The notes: a model not told the origin generated them from the sequence alone. 64,000 nucleotides of DNA from Lactobacillus sp. LL6 (GCF_007570935.1 NZ_VLLR01000001.1:1302001-1366000), one strand, 5' to 3'. Counted from the stretch's first letter, positions 45,545 through 54,884 are shown. Numbers and translations are program-made.

Positions 45545-46201
45545 TTAATCGTTTGAAAACTTCTTTTGTAAGTAAGATGCAACCATTGATAAGCAGAAAC
45601 AAACTACAAAGTACATTACCGCAATAATCAAGTACATTGGAATCATATAGTTAGTGTCTTGACTATAAACGATTTGTGCATGATAGAGAAGTTCTGGCAA
45701 GATAATAATCGTTGCAAGAGAAGTATCCTTAACTAAGGAAACAAATTGTGATAAAAGCGTTGGAATCATCTTCATCAAAGCTTGTGGCATAACTACATAA
45801 AACATTGCTTGTAAGTATGTCATACCATTACTTCTAGCACCTTCCATTTGACCAGGATCAACTGCTCCGATACCAGAACGAACAATTTCGGCAATCATTG
45901 CACTTTCAAATACAACCAAAGCTATAATCGACGCAACAACTGCGTTAACCCTAATCTGCATTGCTGGCAGTCCAAAATAAGTAAAGAAGATTATTAAAAG
46001 AAGCGGCAAGTTTCTAATAATATCTACTATAAAACCAACAATCTTTGACAAAATTGGAACCTTAGAATATCTAATTGTTCCCAAAACAAGTCCAATAATG
46101 AAACTTAATGCGATTGAAATAAGTGAAACATAGATTGTAACCCACAACCCATCAAGGAGGAAGCGGAAGTTAATCCATGAATATGCATGTGAAAAATCCA
46201 T
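45545..46201 (-). CDS. Amino-acid ABC permease (glutamine type), second subunit
   Basis: 218 residues, His/Glu/Gln/Arg/opine permease family. Five or so membrane helices and the EAA loop AMIAEIVRSGIGAVDPGQMEGARSNGMTYLQAMFYVVMPQAL that docks on the ATPase. Last gene of a four-gene operon (ATPase, binding protein, permease, permease). AGGAGG before the ATG; 13 bp behind the other permease. Confidence 0.92.
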   Translation of the reverse strand: MDFSHAYSWINFRFLLDGLWVTIYVSLISIALSFIIGLVLGTIRYSKVPILSKIVGFIVDIIRNLPLLLIIFFTYFGLPAMQIRVNAVVASIIALVVFESAMIAEIVRSGIGAVDPGQMEGARSNGMTYLQAMFYVVMPQALMKMIPTLLSQFVSLVKDTSLATIIILPELLYHAQIVYSQDTNYMIPMYLIIAVMYFVVCFCLSMVASYLQKKFSND

Positions 46202-46214
46202 TTAAATCCTCCTT

Positions 46215-46847
46215 TTATTTGTTTTCTAAGTGTTGCATATAATATGACAATGGCAATGTTAAAATCAAGTAGAACAACCCTACAATAATATAAGTTGGAA
46301 TTGTTTGGAAAGTACTTGATGCAATAACATCCCCTTGATACATTAAGTCAAATCCAGCAACAAAGGCTAAAACACTTGAGTTTTTAATTAAGTTAACAAA
46401 CTGGTTACCTAATGGTGGAATAACAATTCTAAACGCTTGTGGCAAAATAACATATCGCATTGCTTGCCAATAAGTCATCCCATTACTTCTGGCCCCTTCC
46501 ATTTGACCATCTCCAACGGATTGAATACCAGCTCGCACAGTTTCTGAAATAAATGCAGAAGTATACAGTGTAAGTCCAATTGTACCTGCTGCAAATCCAC
46601 TCATTTTAATCCAAAATTGTGGAATAACTAAATAAAAGATCATCGCAATAACCAATAGAGGGATATTACGGAATATTTCGATATAAACACGAGCAACCCC
46701 ACGCCAAAATTTATTTGGCATAGTTTCTAAAATGGCAAAGACGGTTCCAATAATTAAACTAAAAATTAAAGCTAAGATACTACATAAGATAGTATTCCAG
46801 AAACCAATCAAAAAGGTTTGCCAATTATTAACCAATAATGACCACAT
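46215..46847 (-). CDS. Amino-acid ABC permease (glutamine type), first subunit
   Basis: 210 residues, same family as the next gene; EAA loop AFISETVRAGIQSVGDGQMEGARSNGMTYWQAMRYVILPQAFR. Five hydrophobic segments. Its ATG touches the stop of the binding-protein gene (TAAATG), with the AGGAGG inside that gene. Forms the heterodimeric membrane channel with its neighbour. Confidence 0.92.
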   Translation of the reverse strand: MWSLLVNNWQTFLIGFWNTILCSILALIFSLIIGTVFAILETMPNKFWRGVARVYIEIFRNIPLLVIAMIFYLVIPQFWIKMSGFAAGTIGLTLYTSAFISETVRAGIQSVGDGQMEGARSNGMTYWQAMRYVILPQAFRIVIPPLGNQFVNLIKNSSVLAFVAGFDLMYQGDVIASSTFQTIPTYIIVGLFYLILTLPLSYYMQHLENK

Positions 46848-47696
46848 TTATCTTTCAGCCTCCTTTATACTAAATCCTGGGATACCGTCAAACCATTTAT
46901 GCATTAAACGATTATAAGTACCATTTTTCTTAAGTTCATTAAAAGCTTTATTGATTTCACTAGCCATCTTAGTCTGTCCCTTATCAACAGCAATACCGTA
47001 AGGTTCATGAGTAAAAGTGCCCCCAACAACTTTGTAGCCTGGGTTTTCTGCAGCAATCCCTGCTAAAATACCATTATCAGTACTCATGGCTTGGCCTTGA
47101 CCAGCCTTAAGAGCTGTAAAGCATTGACCATAATCATCATATTCAAGAACACGAGCCTTTGGAGCAAACTTGTGAATATTTTCTACTGCAGTTGTTCCTT
47201 TAACTGCTACTACAACTGTGCCAGCTTTATTTAAGTCCTTAACTGACTTAATTGAACTCTTTTTAGATACTAAAAGAGACTGCCCAGCATTAAAGTAAGG
47301 TTCTGAAAAAGTAACTTGCTTTTTACGCTCTGGCGTAATAGTTACAGTAGCCATTAAAGCATCAACATTTCCATTTTTTAAAACTGGAATCTTAGTTTTT
47401 GAAGTTGTTTGGAACAATTCAGCTTTGGCATCTTTTCCTAGCATTTGTTTAGTAATTGCCTTAGCCAAATCAATATCAAACCCAACTAACTTATTTTCTT
47501 TAATATCCATGATACCGAATAAACGTGTATCATTTCTAACGCCCCAGATAATCTTTTTGCTTGCTTTTACTTGGCTATAAACTTGATCTTTTTCTGGTTC
47601 AGCTGTGCTATTGCCATAACTTTCACAAGCACTAAGTGAAACGACTGCTAACAAAAAAAGCGTTACAAAACCAAGCTTCTTCCATATTTTTCGCAT
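46848..47696 (-). CDS. Amino-acid-binding lipoprotein of the glutamine ABC importer
   Basis: 282 residues. Signal peptide with lipobox LSAC (lipidated Cys about 24), then a family 3 solute-binding domain: IIWGVRNDTRLFGIMDIKENKLVGFDIDLAKAITKQML, VDALMATVTITPERKKQVTFSEPYF, VVAVKGTTAVENI, EPYGIAVDKGQ. Ligand is probably glutamine or glutamate, by family. Expressed between the ATPase and the permeases. Confidence 0.9.
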   Translation of the reverse strand: MRKIWKKLGFVTLFLLAVVSLSACESYGNSTAEPEKDQVYSQVKASKKIIWGVRNDTRLFGIMDIKENKLVGFDIDLAKAITKQMLGKDAKAELFQTTSKTKIPVLKNGNVDALMATVTITPERKKQVTFSEPYFNAGQSLLVSKKSSIKSVKDLNKAGTVVVAVKGTTAVENIHKFAPKARVLEYDDYGQCFTALKAGQGQAMSTDNGILAGIAAENPGYKVVGGTFTHEPYGIAVDKGQTKMASEINKAFNELKKNGTYNRLMHKWFDGIPGFSIKEAER

Positions 47697-47710
47697 AAGA
47701 ACTACCTCGG

Positions 47711-48448
47711 TTAATTTGTAATAATTTTACCCAAAAATTCTTGTGCACGTTCAGTATTTGGATGAGCAAAGAACTCTTCTGGTTTACGATCTTCCAAAAT
47801 ATGACCTTGATCAAAGAAAATCAAGCGATTTGCGACTTCTCTTGCAAAGCCCATTTCGTGAGTAACAACAACCATTGTAATACCTTGTTCTGCAACAAGT
47901 TTCATAACATCTAAAACATCCTGAATCATTTCAGGGTCAAGTGCACTTGTAGGTTCATCAAACAAGATTACCTTTGGATGCATTGCCAAACTTCTTGCAA
48001 TAGCTACACGTTGCTGTTGACCACCTGATAAATTACGTGGAAACATATGAGCTTTGTTTTCAAGGCCAACCTTTTTGAGAAGGTCCATTGCAATTTCTTC
48101 ATTTTCATCTTTAGGACGATTCAATACGACACGCGGTGCTAATTCGATATTTCCTAATACAGTATGATTTTCATATAAATTAAAGTGCTGGAATACCATT
48201 CCGACATCCTTACGAATCTTGTTAATATTAGTCTTCTTATCAGCTAAATCATAACCATTAACAATTAATTTACCACTATTAATTGGTTCTAATCCATTCA
48301 TAGTACGAATAAGCGTACTCTTACCAGAACCAGAAGGTCCAATAATTGAAACGACTTCGCCTTCATTGATAGTTAAATTAATATCCTTTAAGGCATGAAA
48401 TTTACCATAGTATTTGTCAACATGATGGAATTCGATAATTGGTGTCAT
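47711..48448 (-). CDS. glnQ: Amino-acid ABC importer ATP-binding protein
   Basis: 245 residues. Walker [14 protein letters not shown] (about 36-44), Q-loop [12 protein letters not shown], signature [16 protein letters not shown], Walker [16 protein letters not shown]-loop [14 protein letters not shown]. The pattern is that of the GlnQ/polar amino acid class. First gene of the operon; AAAGGA before the ATG. Drives uptake by the downstream permeases. Confidence 0.93.
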   Translation of the reverse strand: MTPIIEFHHVDKYYGKFHALKDINLTINEGEVVSIIGPSGSGKSTLIRTMNGLEPINSGKLIVNGYDLADKKTNINKIRKDVGMVFQHFNLYENHTVLGNIELAPRVVLNRPKDENEEIAMDLLKKVGLENKAHMFPRNLSGGQQQRVAIARSLAMHPKVILFDEPTSALDPEMIQDVLDVMKLVAEQGITMVVVTHEMGFAREVANRLIFFDQGHILEDRKPEEFFAHPNTERAQEFLGKIITN

Positions 48449-48758
48449 GTTTTACATCCTTTCATACATAGCGTTAATTTAAATTTTACCTTTTTTTCAC
48501 AAAAAAGAAAAGTGCCTTTTTAATTAAATCCCACACATTTTTATATTGTATACTAAAAATGGTTAGTTATTTACTGAATTATAATACTATACTTTTCCTA
48601 AGCGTTCGTTATTTCTGGTACTTATTTCTTATTCTCTGTCTTAAATATTCGTTAAATTAAACATTACACAATTTTTTTATTAAAAAATCACCTGTAAATG
48701 TTGTCACAACGCTATTTTACAGGTAATATTGGTAAGGATATATTTTAAGGAGTAAAAA
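48449..48758. other. Divergent region between the amino-acid importer and udk
   Basis: 310 bp without a gene, very AT-rich. TATAAT-like boxes are present on both strands, but I could not fix promoter pairs with confidence. The part nearest udk holds a nested inverted repeat (48690-48724). Confidence 0.5.
48690..48724 (+). promoter_or_regulatory. Nested inverted repeat upstream of udk
   Basis: Outer perfect arms ACCTGTAAA / TTTACAGGT (48690-48698 and 48716-48724) enclose a smaller palindrome GTTGTCACAAC (48700-48710). It ends 34 bp before the udk ATG. It lacks a T run, so it looks like an RNA structure or operator more than a terminator. Confidence 0.45.
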
Positions 48759-49388
48759 ATGACAAATCTTGATAAACCTGTGATTATTGGAATTACTGGA
48801 GGTTCTGGTAGTGGAAAAACTACTATCGCCCATAAAATTGCTGAAGAGTTTGATGATAATGACCGTATAACGATTATTACACAAGACTCATACTATAAGG
48901 ATAATACTGGCATCCCTATGGAAGAGCGAATGAATATCAATTATGATCATCCAAACGCATTTGATATGCCACTTCTTGAAAAACAATTGGGAATGCTTTT
49001 GAAGCGTCAAGCAATTGAAATGCCAACATATGACTTTACTGCACACACTCGAAGTGATGAAACAGTTCATGTAGAACCTGCAGATATCATTATTTTGGAA
49101 GGAATCTTAGTTTTATTTAATGAAGAGATTCGTGACTTAATGGATATTAAAGTTTATGTTGACACTGATGATGATATTCGCTTCATTCGTCGCCTTGAAC
49201 GTGACATGAAAGAACGCGGTCGTTCACTTGACTCTGTAATCAATCAATATATGGATACAGTTAAGCCAATGTATCATCAATTTATTGAGCCTACTAAACG
49301 TTATGCTGATATTATTGTTCCCGAAGGCGGCGCAAACAATGTAGCAATTGATATGCTTACTACTAAGGTTGAATCAATTTTAAGTTAA
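48759..49388 (+). CDS. udk: Uridine kinase
   Basis: 209-residue enzyme of pyrimidine salvage: uridine/cytidine + ATP (GTP) to UMP/CMP. P-loop [14 protein letters not shown] (about 12-23), [27 protein letters not shown] and [14 protein letters not shown] (lid) are all present. Normal length. AGGAG 7 bp before the ATG. Monocistronic with a terminator behind. Complements the nucleoside hydrolase route in the same window. Confidence 0.96.
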   Translation: MTNLDKPVIIGITGGSGSGKTTIAHKIAEEFDDNDRITIITQDSYYKDNTGIPMEERMNINYDHPNAFDMPLLEKQLGMLLKRQAIEMPTYDFTAHTRSDETVHVEPADIIILEGILVLFNEEIRDLMDIKVYVDTDDDIRFIRRLERDMKERGRSLDSVINQYMDTVKPMYHQFIEPTKRYADIIVPEGGANNVAIDMLTTKVESILS

Positions 49389-49417
49389 AAAAGAGTGGTT
49401 TCAAAACCACTCTTTTT
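49388..49417. terminator. Bidirectional terminator after udk
   Basis: 13-bp stem AAAAAGAGTGGTT / AACCACTCTTTTT with a four-base loop, serving udk and the convergent YkoE-type gene. Confidence 0.9.
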
Positions 49418-49428
49418 AATTTGCCAGT

Positions 49429-50013
49429 TTAATCAATGTCTAACTTAGGTTTCAATGCTCGCTCAAATAAATTAGTAATCAATTTTACTAACACTCCATC
49501 AAAAAGTAATGCCGATACTACCCCTACAATAAACATTGTAATTTGTAAATTAAGACTATATTTGTACCAGCCATAAATAAAGTATTGCGGAATATAACCA
49601 CCCAAGTTAGCACAAAATGCTCCAGTTAGCACACTTTTCCAAGAATATTTTTCATAACGGCTTTTTTTAGGAAAAAAGCCAATCTCATTAGTTGCACCTT
49701 GAATGGCTCCTTCTAAAATCGTTAAAGCGCCCCATTGACCACCGATTGCCATTTCAACCACTGACGCTATTGCTTCTCCTAAAATACCCGATCCACAAGT
49801 AGGAACAAAGTACATAGCTAATGGAGCTGCCATATACCATAATCCTGAAAACACCATATCCATTACTGGAGCATAACCAGTTGGCAGCATAATAAATTTT
49901 GTTAAGTTGTAAAGATTATTAAACCCATAAGTATAAATAATCCCCATTAAAATTCCAATTAAAGCTACTAATATCACTGATTTTACATCCCATTTAGATG
50001 ATCTTGTAAACAT
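49429..50013 (-). CDS. YkoE-type ECF transporter S component for a thiamine precursor
   Basis: 194 residues with about five membrane helices (SVILVALIGILMGIIYTYGF, PVMDMVFSGLWYMAAPLAMYF, SVLTGAFCANLGGYIPQYF, ITMFIVGVVSALLFDGVLV) and the family-like EGAIQGATNEIGFF. The YkoE family takes up the hydroxymethylpyrimidine part of thiamine or a related compound, by family knowledge. A TPP riboswitch directly upstream supports the substrate. The energising T and A subunits are not adjacent, so the shared ECF module must be elsewhere. Confidence 0.85.
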   Translation of the reverse strand: MFTRSSKWDVKSVILVALIGILMGIIYTYGFNNLYNLTKFIMLPTGYAPVMDMVFSGLWYMAAPLAMYFVPTCGSGILGEAIASVVEMAIGGQWGALTILEGAIQGATNEIGFFPKKSRYEKYSWKSVLTGAFCANLGGYIPQYFIYGWYKYSLNLQITMFIVGVVSALLFDGVLVKLITNLFERALKPKLDID

Positions 50014-50018
50014 AAAAA

Positions 50019-50054
50019 GCTCCTAACTAAACTACAAATAAGCCAGCTAGGAGC
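50019..50054 (-). promoter_or_regulatory. Riboswitch expression platform hiding the ribosome binding site
   Basis: GCTCCTA (50048-50054 region on the minus strand) can pair with TAGGAGC (50019-50025), which contains the AGGAG of the YkoE-type gene; five T and the ATG follow at once. The hairpin can act on translation by masking AGGAG, or as a terminator because of the T run. Confidence 0.65.
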
Positions 50055-50081
50055 ATTTAATTGATATTTTGCTTCTTTTTT

Positions 50082-50156
50082 CACTTCCCTTACGCAAGTA
50101 TTGCCTTGTTCAAGTTCAAAGGGTATTGTCTCAGCTAAATAGCACCCCTAGTGACT
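50082..50156 (-). ncRNA. TPP riboswitch (THI element)
   Basis: On the minus strand the conserved parts of the TPP aptamer appear in order: AGGGGTGCTA, GCTGAGA, ATACCCTTTGAAC, TGAACAAG and TTGCGTAAGGGAAGTG. It ends about 70 bp before the YkoE-type start codon and would shut this gene off when thiamine pyrophosphate is plentiful. Confidence 0.93.
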
Positions 50157-50194
50157 TAATCATTTGTTATGTAACGCTTTCATTATAACACAAT

Positions 50195-51982
50195 TTATTC
50201 AAATGACATCTGATTAGTATATAAATCATAGTAAAAACCATGTTCTTTTAAAAGCTCTTGGTGATTACCTTCCTCAATTACATTTCCATCTTTTAGAACT
50301 ACAATTTTATCTGAATTCAAAATTGTTTTAAGACGGTGCGCAATCACAAAGCTGGTTCTTCCAGCAATCACTGCATCCATAGCTTTTTGAATTTTTGCTT
50401 CTGTAACTGTATCTACGTTAGAAGTAGCTTCATCTAGAATAAGAAAAGTTGGATCTGTCAAAATAGTTCGAGCAATTGAAAGAAGCTGTTTTTGTCCAGT
50501 TGAAAAAATTGTATTTTCATCAGAAACTTCAGTATCATAACCATCTGGCAAAGTCATAATAAAATCATGAATTTGAGCTTCTTTAGCTGCTCGAATCACA
50601 TCTTCACGACTTGCATTTGGTTTACCATATTTAATATTATCTTCGATTGTTCCAGTAAACAAAACTGAGTCTTGTAACACAATCCCCACATTATCACGAA
50701 GTGATTTCAAGGTAATGTCCCGAACATCTACGCCATCAAACATTACGTGTCCCTTATCTACGTCATAAAAACGATTAATAAGATTCATAATTGTCGTTTT
50801 TCCTGAGCCAGTTGGTCCAACTAAGGCAACAGACTTGCCTTTATCTACTGAAATATTAACTCCATGTAAAATTTCTTTGTCCGGAGTATAACCAAAGTAT
50901 ACATTTTCAAGTTTTACTCCATCCTTAATTTCCGTTAAAACTTCACCATCAAGTTCTGGATTTTCTTCAGCTTGTTCTTCAACCGCATTAAGTCTGCGAC
51001 CTCCAGTAAGTGCTAACTGAATCATTGAATAGATTGAAGTAAGCTGCGTCAAGGGTTGGAAATAAGTTTGAGAATATTCTACAAATGTTACAATCAATCC
51101 CAATCCGACAGCCTGACTTACTTGACCAGATACGATCATCCAAGCGCCACCTACAATAACAATGGCTAAATTAAGTAAGGATAATCCCTGTAACAATGGG
51201 AAGAGCATCCCTGAATAAAATTGCCCGTTAAACATCGCATGGCGAACTTTATTATTGTAAGTTTTAAAGCCATCAATTGATTCTTCTCGCAAGCCATTTG
51301 CAATAATTACTTTTTGACCATTAATTTGTTCATTAATGTAACCATTCAAATCACTAATTTCATCTTGTTGCTTATCTAAGTACTTGCGAGCTTTTTTCAT
51401 AATGATAATACTAATTATCAAAATAAATGGCGTAGTAGCTACTGTCATTGTAGCCATCATTGGGTTTACAACGAACATAATAATAATAGTCCCAATGAAA
51501 AGTGTACCTTGAGAAATAATTTCAAAAACAGCATTATTCATTGCATTAAAAATATTATCAAGATCAGAAGTAAATAATGATAATAGCTTACCATCTTGAT
51601 GAGTATCAAAATACTTAATTAACATTCTTTGGAATTTTCCAAACAAATTTTCACGCATATCATTAGTAGAATCAGCATTAAACTTAGACATAACCATCCA
51701 AGCAATAAAAGTTGAAACAATTCCCAATGCATAAAAGCCAATCATCAAACCTAAAGCTTGATAAAAGTTATTTAATTGATTCTGTCCCTTAAAAGCACCT
51801 GCAACAAATTTAGTTAAACTTGAAACCGCATTTCCTAAGAAAATTGGCGCAATTACTTGCGTTGCAGTTGAAATCAATCCCAAGACAATAACAATTGTAA
51901 TACCTTTCCAATAAGGTTTAAGATAACGAGCAAAATAAGCTAAGGCCTTTTGAACATTGCTTTTTTCTGGAGCTTTATTCAT
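50195..51982 (-). CDS. Heterodimeric ABC multidrug exporter, second half (LmrD-like)
   Basis: 595 residues: six-helix exporter domain (about 20-320) and ATPase domain (about 355-590). Walker A LVGPTGSGKTTIM, Q-loop VLQDSVLFTGTIEDNI, Walker B FLILDEATSNVD with the catalytic Glu, H-loop IAHRL. The signature is FSTGQ instead of LSGGQ, as in the partner with the degenerate site of LmrCD/TM287-288-type exporters. Overlaps the preceding half-transporter by 8 bp. GAGGTG before the ATG. Confidence 0.9.
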   Translation of the reverse strand: MNKAPEKSNVQKALAYFARYLKPYWKGITIVIVLGLISTATQVIAPIFLGNAVSSLTKFVAGAFKGQNQLNNFYQALGLMIGFYALGIVSTFIAWMVMSKFNADSTNDMRENLFGKFQRMLIKYFDTHQDGKLLSLFTSDLDNIFNAMNNAVFEIISQGTLFIGTIIIMFVVNPMMATMTVATTPFILIISIIIMKKARKYLDKQQDEISDLNGYINEQINGQKVIIANGLREESIDGFKTYNNKVRHAMFNGQFYSGMLFPLLQGLSLLNLAIVIVGGAWMIVSGQVSQAVGLGLIVTFVEYSQTYFQPLTQLTSIYSMIQLALTGGRRLNAVEEQAEENPELDGEVLTEIKDGVKLENVYFGYTPDKEILHGVNISVDKGKSVALVGPTGSGKTTIMNLINRFYDVDKGHVMFDGVDVRDITLKSLRDNVGIVLQDSVLFTGTIEDNIKYGKPNASREDVIRAAKEAQIHDFIMTLPDGYDTEVSDENTIFSTGQKQLLSIARTILTDPTFLILDEATSNVDTVTEAKIQKAMDAVIAGRTSFVIAHRLKTILNSDKIVVLKDGNVIEEGNHQELLKEHGFYYDLYTNQMSFE

Positions 51983-53708
51983 TTAATTCACCTCTTTTTT
52001 CTTTTGCTTTTTGACTATCATATATTTCACGATAAACTTTTGAAGTTTTAAGAAGCTCATCATGACTTCCCATAGCCACTAATTTTCCTTCATCAAGTAC
52101 TAAGATCTTATCAGCGTTCTTCACAGACATAATTTTTTCAGCGATAATCATTGTTGTCGTATTCTTTAAATCATGTTCTAATGCTTCTTGAACTAACTTT
52201 TCACTTTTAGCATCAAGTGCAGAAGTAGAATCATCTAAAATTAAAATTGGTGGCTGACTTACAACCCCACGTGCAATTGAAAGACGTTGTTTTTGTCCAC
52301 CAGAAAAGTTAGCTGATCTTTCTTCTACTTCATGATCAAATTCATCGGGATAACGTTTAATAAATTCTTGAGCTTGAGCAATTTCTGAAGCTCGCTCTAA
52401 TTCATAATCGGTGGCATCTTTTTTACCTTGGCGCAAATTAGACGCAATTGTTCCTGAAAAAAGAATTGCTTTTTGTAAAACTAAAGAAACTGTATCACGC
52501 AAAGTTTTTTCATTAATTAACTTTAAATTCTTGCCACCAATTTTAATTTCACCATCAGTTGGATCATATAGTCTGGCAATAAGCTGAGCTAAAGTTGACT
52601 TACCAGACCCTGTGGCTCCAACTACACCTATCATTTGATGAGGTTCAATTTTAAATGAAATATCATGTAAAGTTTCATCATTACCATCTGGATAAGTAAA
52701 TGATACATGATCGAACTCAATTGATTCCGATAATTCTTCTTCTGGTGCATTTTCATCAAATTTAACATCTGCTTCTGTTTCAAGCACTTCTGCGATTCTC
52801 TTAAGAGAAACATTCCCACGTGAAAAAGTCATCAAGACCATTCCACCAATTAAAATTGCAAATAATAAAGTTAAAATATATGAAACATATGGACTTACAA
52901 CAGTTACATCACTTGGATGTGATCTGATACTGGTTCCTACTAATAAAATTACCAAAGCAATTACAAGATATGCTATCAACATAAATGCTGGCATAATTGC
53001 AGAGAACCAGTAACCAATTTTAATATTCAAATCGTTTAAATAGTCCGATGTCTTATTAAATTTCTTAATTTCGTTATTTTCTTGATTAAAAGACTTTACT
53101 ACTCTTACGCCCTGTAGATTTTCCTTGACCCTAGTAGAAATTTGATCCATTGTCTCTTGAAACTTATTAAAGAGGCTGGTCATATTTTTCATAACCCAAG
53201 TTCCAACACTCAAAATCAATGCCAGCATCAAAACCGGTGCCCACCAATAGCGCGGAATTGTAATAATTGCTAAAACAAATGAGCCAACTAAAATTATTGG
53301 AATTCGCAAAAGTTGCATAAATAGCGTCATCATCATATTCATAATTTGGTTCATATCATTGATTAAACGCGTAGTTAATGAACCAGTTGAGAATTTTTCA
53401 ATATTCGCTAGAGAAAAACTTTGAATTTTACTATAAGTTTCTTCACGTAAATCACTAGTTACTCCTTGAGCAATCTTAGCAGCATAATAAACGTTAAAAA
53501 TCCCAGCAACAATTGCAATTATTCCCAAAATTACTAACCAAATTCCATCACGTAAAACTCTTGACTGATTATTAACAAGAAGTGCTTTTTGAATATCTTC
53601 AAGAACACGCGGTTGCCAAAGAGTTGAAAAGGCCGAAATCAAAATAGCAATTACAGCACCAATAATTTCTTTTTTGTAATTTTTAAGGTGTGGCTTTAAA
53701 ATCTTCAC
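51975..53708 (-). CDS. Heterodimeric ABC multidrug exporter, first half (LmrC-like)
   Basis: 577 residues with the same layout. Walker A VVGATGSGKSTLA, signature FSGGQKQRLSIARG, Walker B ILILDDSTSALD, where Asp replaces the catalytic Glu, and a changed H-loop (IIAEKIMSV, no His). These losses, together with FSTGQ in the partner, define one degenerate and one active ATP site, the hallmark of heterodimeric exporters. Start is GTG, overlapping the marR stop (GTGA). Substrates probably hydrophobic drugs or peptides. Confidence 0.9.
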   Translation of the reverse strand: MKILKPHLKNYKKEIIGAVIAILISAFSTLWQPRVLEDIQKALLVNNQSRVLRDGIWLVILGIIAIVAGIFNVYYAAKIAQGVTSDLREETYSKIQSFSLANIEKFSTGSLTTRLINDMNQIMNMMMTLFMQLLRIPIILVGSFVLAIITIPRYWWAPVLMLALILSVGTWVMKNMTSLFNKFQETMDQISTRVKENLQGVRVVKSFNQENNEIKKFNKTSDYLNDLNIKIGYWFSAIMPAFMLIAYLVIALVILLVGTSIRSHPSDVTVVSPYVSYILTLLFAILIGGMVLMTFSRGNVSLKRIAEVLETEADVKFDENAPEEELSESIEFDHVSFTYPDGNDETLHDISFKIEPHQMIGVVGATGSGKSTLAQLIARLYDPTDGEIKIGGKNLKLINEKTLRDTVSLVLQKAILFSGTIASNLRQGKKDATDYELERASEIAQAQEFIKRYPDEFDHEVEERSANFSGGQKQRLSIARGVVSQPPILILDDSTSALDAKSEKLVQEALEHDLKNTTTMIIAEKIMSVKNADKILVLDEGKLVAMGSHDELLKTSKVYREIYDSQKAKEKRGELNE

Positions 53709-54154
53709 TTATTTTCCCCTTCTTTCTTTAATAAACTCCAAAAAATCTCGCTCCATTCACAAGAAAGCTGAGATAGTTGCATCATTTTCTCTTTTCCCAT
53801 TATGTTAGAAACTTTTGTTTCTAATTCAATCAGAGGAGTTATTTTTTTGTAAGCATATTCTTCACCTTTTTTAGTAAGAGAACAATACTTTTTTCGCCGG
53901 TCATTATCATCTTTAATTAATTTCACATATCCTAAATCTTGTAAATGGTGAATACCTTTATTTATTGATTGTTTTGGCAAATCACTTAAATTTACAAGTT
54001 CTTTTTGAGTTAATTTTTTATGGAGTAAAAGTTCATATAAAAGTACACTCATATAATCCGGCATCTTATTTTGTCGGTTCCACTCTTCATATGCTTTATT
54101 AGCTCGCACTATAGCTAAATATATTTTTTCAGTTGTATCCATATTTATTTCCAT
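53705..54154 (-). CDS. MarR-family regulator of the ABC exporter
   Basis: 149 residues, winged HTH in the middle (about 45-105: LHKKLTQKELVNLSDLPKQSINKGIHHLQDLGYVKLIKDDNDRRKKYCSLTKKGEEY). First gene of marR-exporter-exporter, with a GTGA overlap. Starts at ATG 54154 with AAGGA upstream; the ATG four codons later has none. It very probably represses its own operon from the palindrome that overlaps the promoter. Confidence 0.9.
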   Translation of the reverse strand: MEINMDTTEKIYLAIVRANKAYEEWNRQNKMPDYMSVLLYELLLHKKLTQKELVNLSDLPKQSINKGIHHLQDLGYVKLIKDDNDRRKKYCSLTKKGEEYAYKKITPLIELETKVSNIMGKEKMMQLSQLSCEWSEIFWSLLKKEGENK

Positions 54155-54180
54155 ACTTCACATCCTTCTTCATTCAATTT

Positions 54181-54231
54181 AGTCCATACACATACCTTTA
54201 GAATTTTAGTATGTGTGGGGACTATTGTCAA
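54181..54231 (-). promoter_or_regulatory. marR-exporter promoter with overlapping operator
   Basis: Minus strand: TTGACA (54226-54231), 17-bp spacer, TAAAAT (54203-54208). A large inverted repeat (arms 54181-54195 and 54209-54223, 13 of 15 positions paired, core ACACATAC / GTATGTGT) fills the spacer and the start region. Binding there would block RNA polymerase. Confidence 0.8.
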
Positions 54232-54233
54232 GA

Positions 54234-54266
54234 CAAAAAAATAACTCATAATTAGTGAGTTATTTT
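54234..54266 (-). terminator. Terminator of the lipoprotein gene
   Basis: Stem AATAACTCA / TGAGTTATT (54240-54248 and 54256-54264) followed by a T run on the minus strand. Confidence 0.75.
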
Positions 54267-54268
54267 TA

Positions 54269-54835
54269 CTATTTTAATTTTGAAAAATCATACTTACGAT
54301 ACTTAACTGCTAAATCGGCTTTTTTAAATAACACTCCATGAATTTCACGATCACCAAAATCATACGCTAAAAATAAGCACTGATGTCCCTTAAATGTTCC
54401 TAGCATATAGATAATATCTACACTGCCTAGCACATCACGAATTCTAAGAGAACTGAGACCATTTATTGTATCAACTTTACCAATTGAAATATTCCCAGCA
54501 TATTGCTTATTTTGCTTTTCAGAATTATGATCCAACTTAATGTTTCCAGTTTTTTGATAAACGACAGAATCGTTAACTAAGTGCTTTGTAATTACTAACT
54601 TACGAGCACTTTTTGAAAACTCATCACTTCGATACCAATTACCGCGAAATTCACTTGGAATCGTCATCAAACTAAGACCGGGATATTTTTTAGAGGTATC
54701 TATCTTTTTTTCTTTTATTTGAGTTACTTTATTCTGAACTTTACTCGAATTAGTATGATTTTTTGAATTATTATTCTGACTAGAACATGCAGTTAATCCA
54801 AGAATTGCAATTATTGATACTATCGCTTTTTTCAT
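54269..54835 (-). CDS. Putative lipoprotein
   Basis: 188 residues. Signal peptide with lipobox LTAC (Cys about 17), an Asn/Ser/Lys-rich linker (about 18-45), then a globular domain with IPSEFRGNWYRSDEFSKSARKLVITKH, a pattern seen in small lipoproteins of lactobacilli without known function. AAGGAA before the ATG. It follows the DUF4097 gene by 50 bp and could share its transcript. Confidence 0.8.
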   Translation of the reverse strand: MKKAIVSIIAILGLTACSSQNNNSKNHTNSSKVQNKVTQIKEKKIDTSKKYPGLSLMTIPSEFRGNWYRSDEFSKSARKLVITKHLVNDSVVYQKTGNIKLDHNSEKQNKQYAGNISIGKVDTINGLSSLRIRDVLGSVDIIYMLGTFKGHQCLFLAYDFGDREIHGVLFKKADLAVKYRKYDFSKLK

Positions 54836-54884
54836 AAATTTTTCCTTATAATTAATATCTTACATAATTATAAGGAGAAGTTGA

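Noticed and set aside
48759-48800. The udk leader hairpin as a terminator
   Set aside because: No T run follows the stem (48690-48724), so it was kept only as a regulatory candidate.
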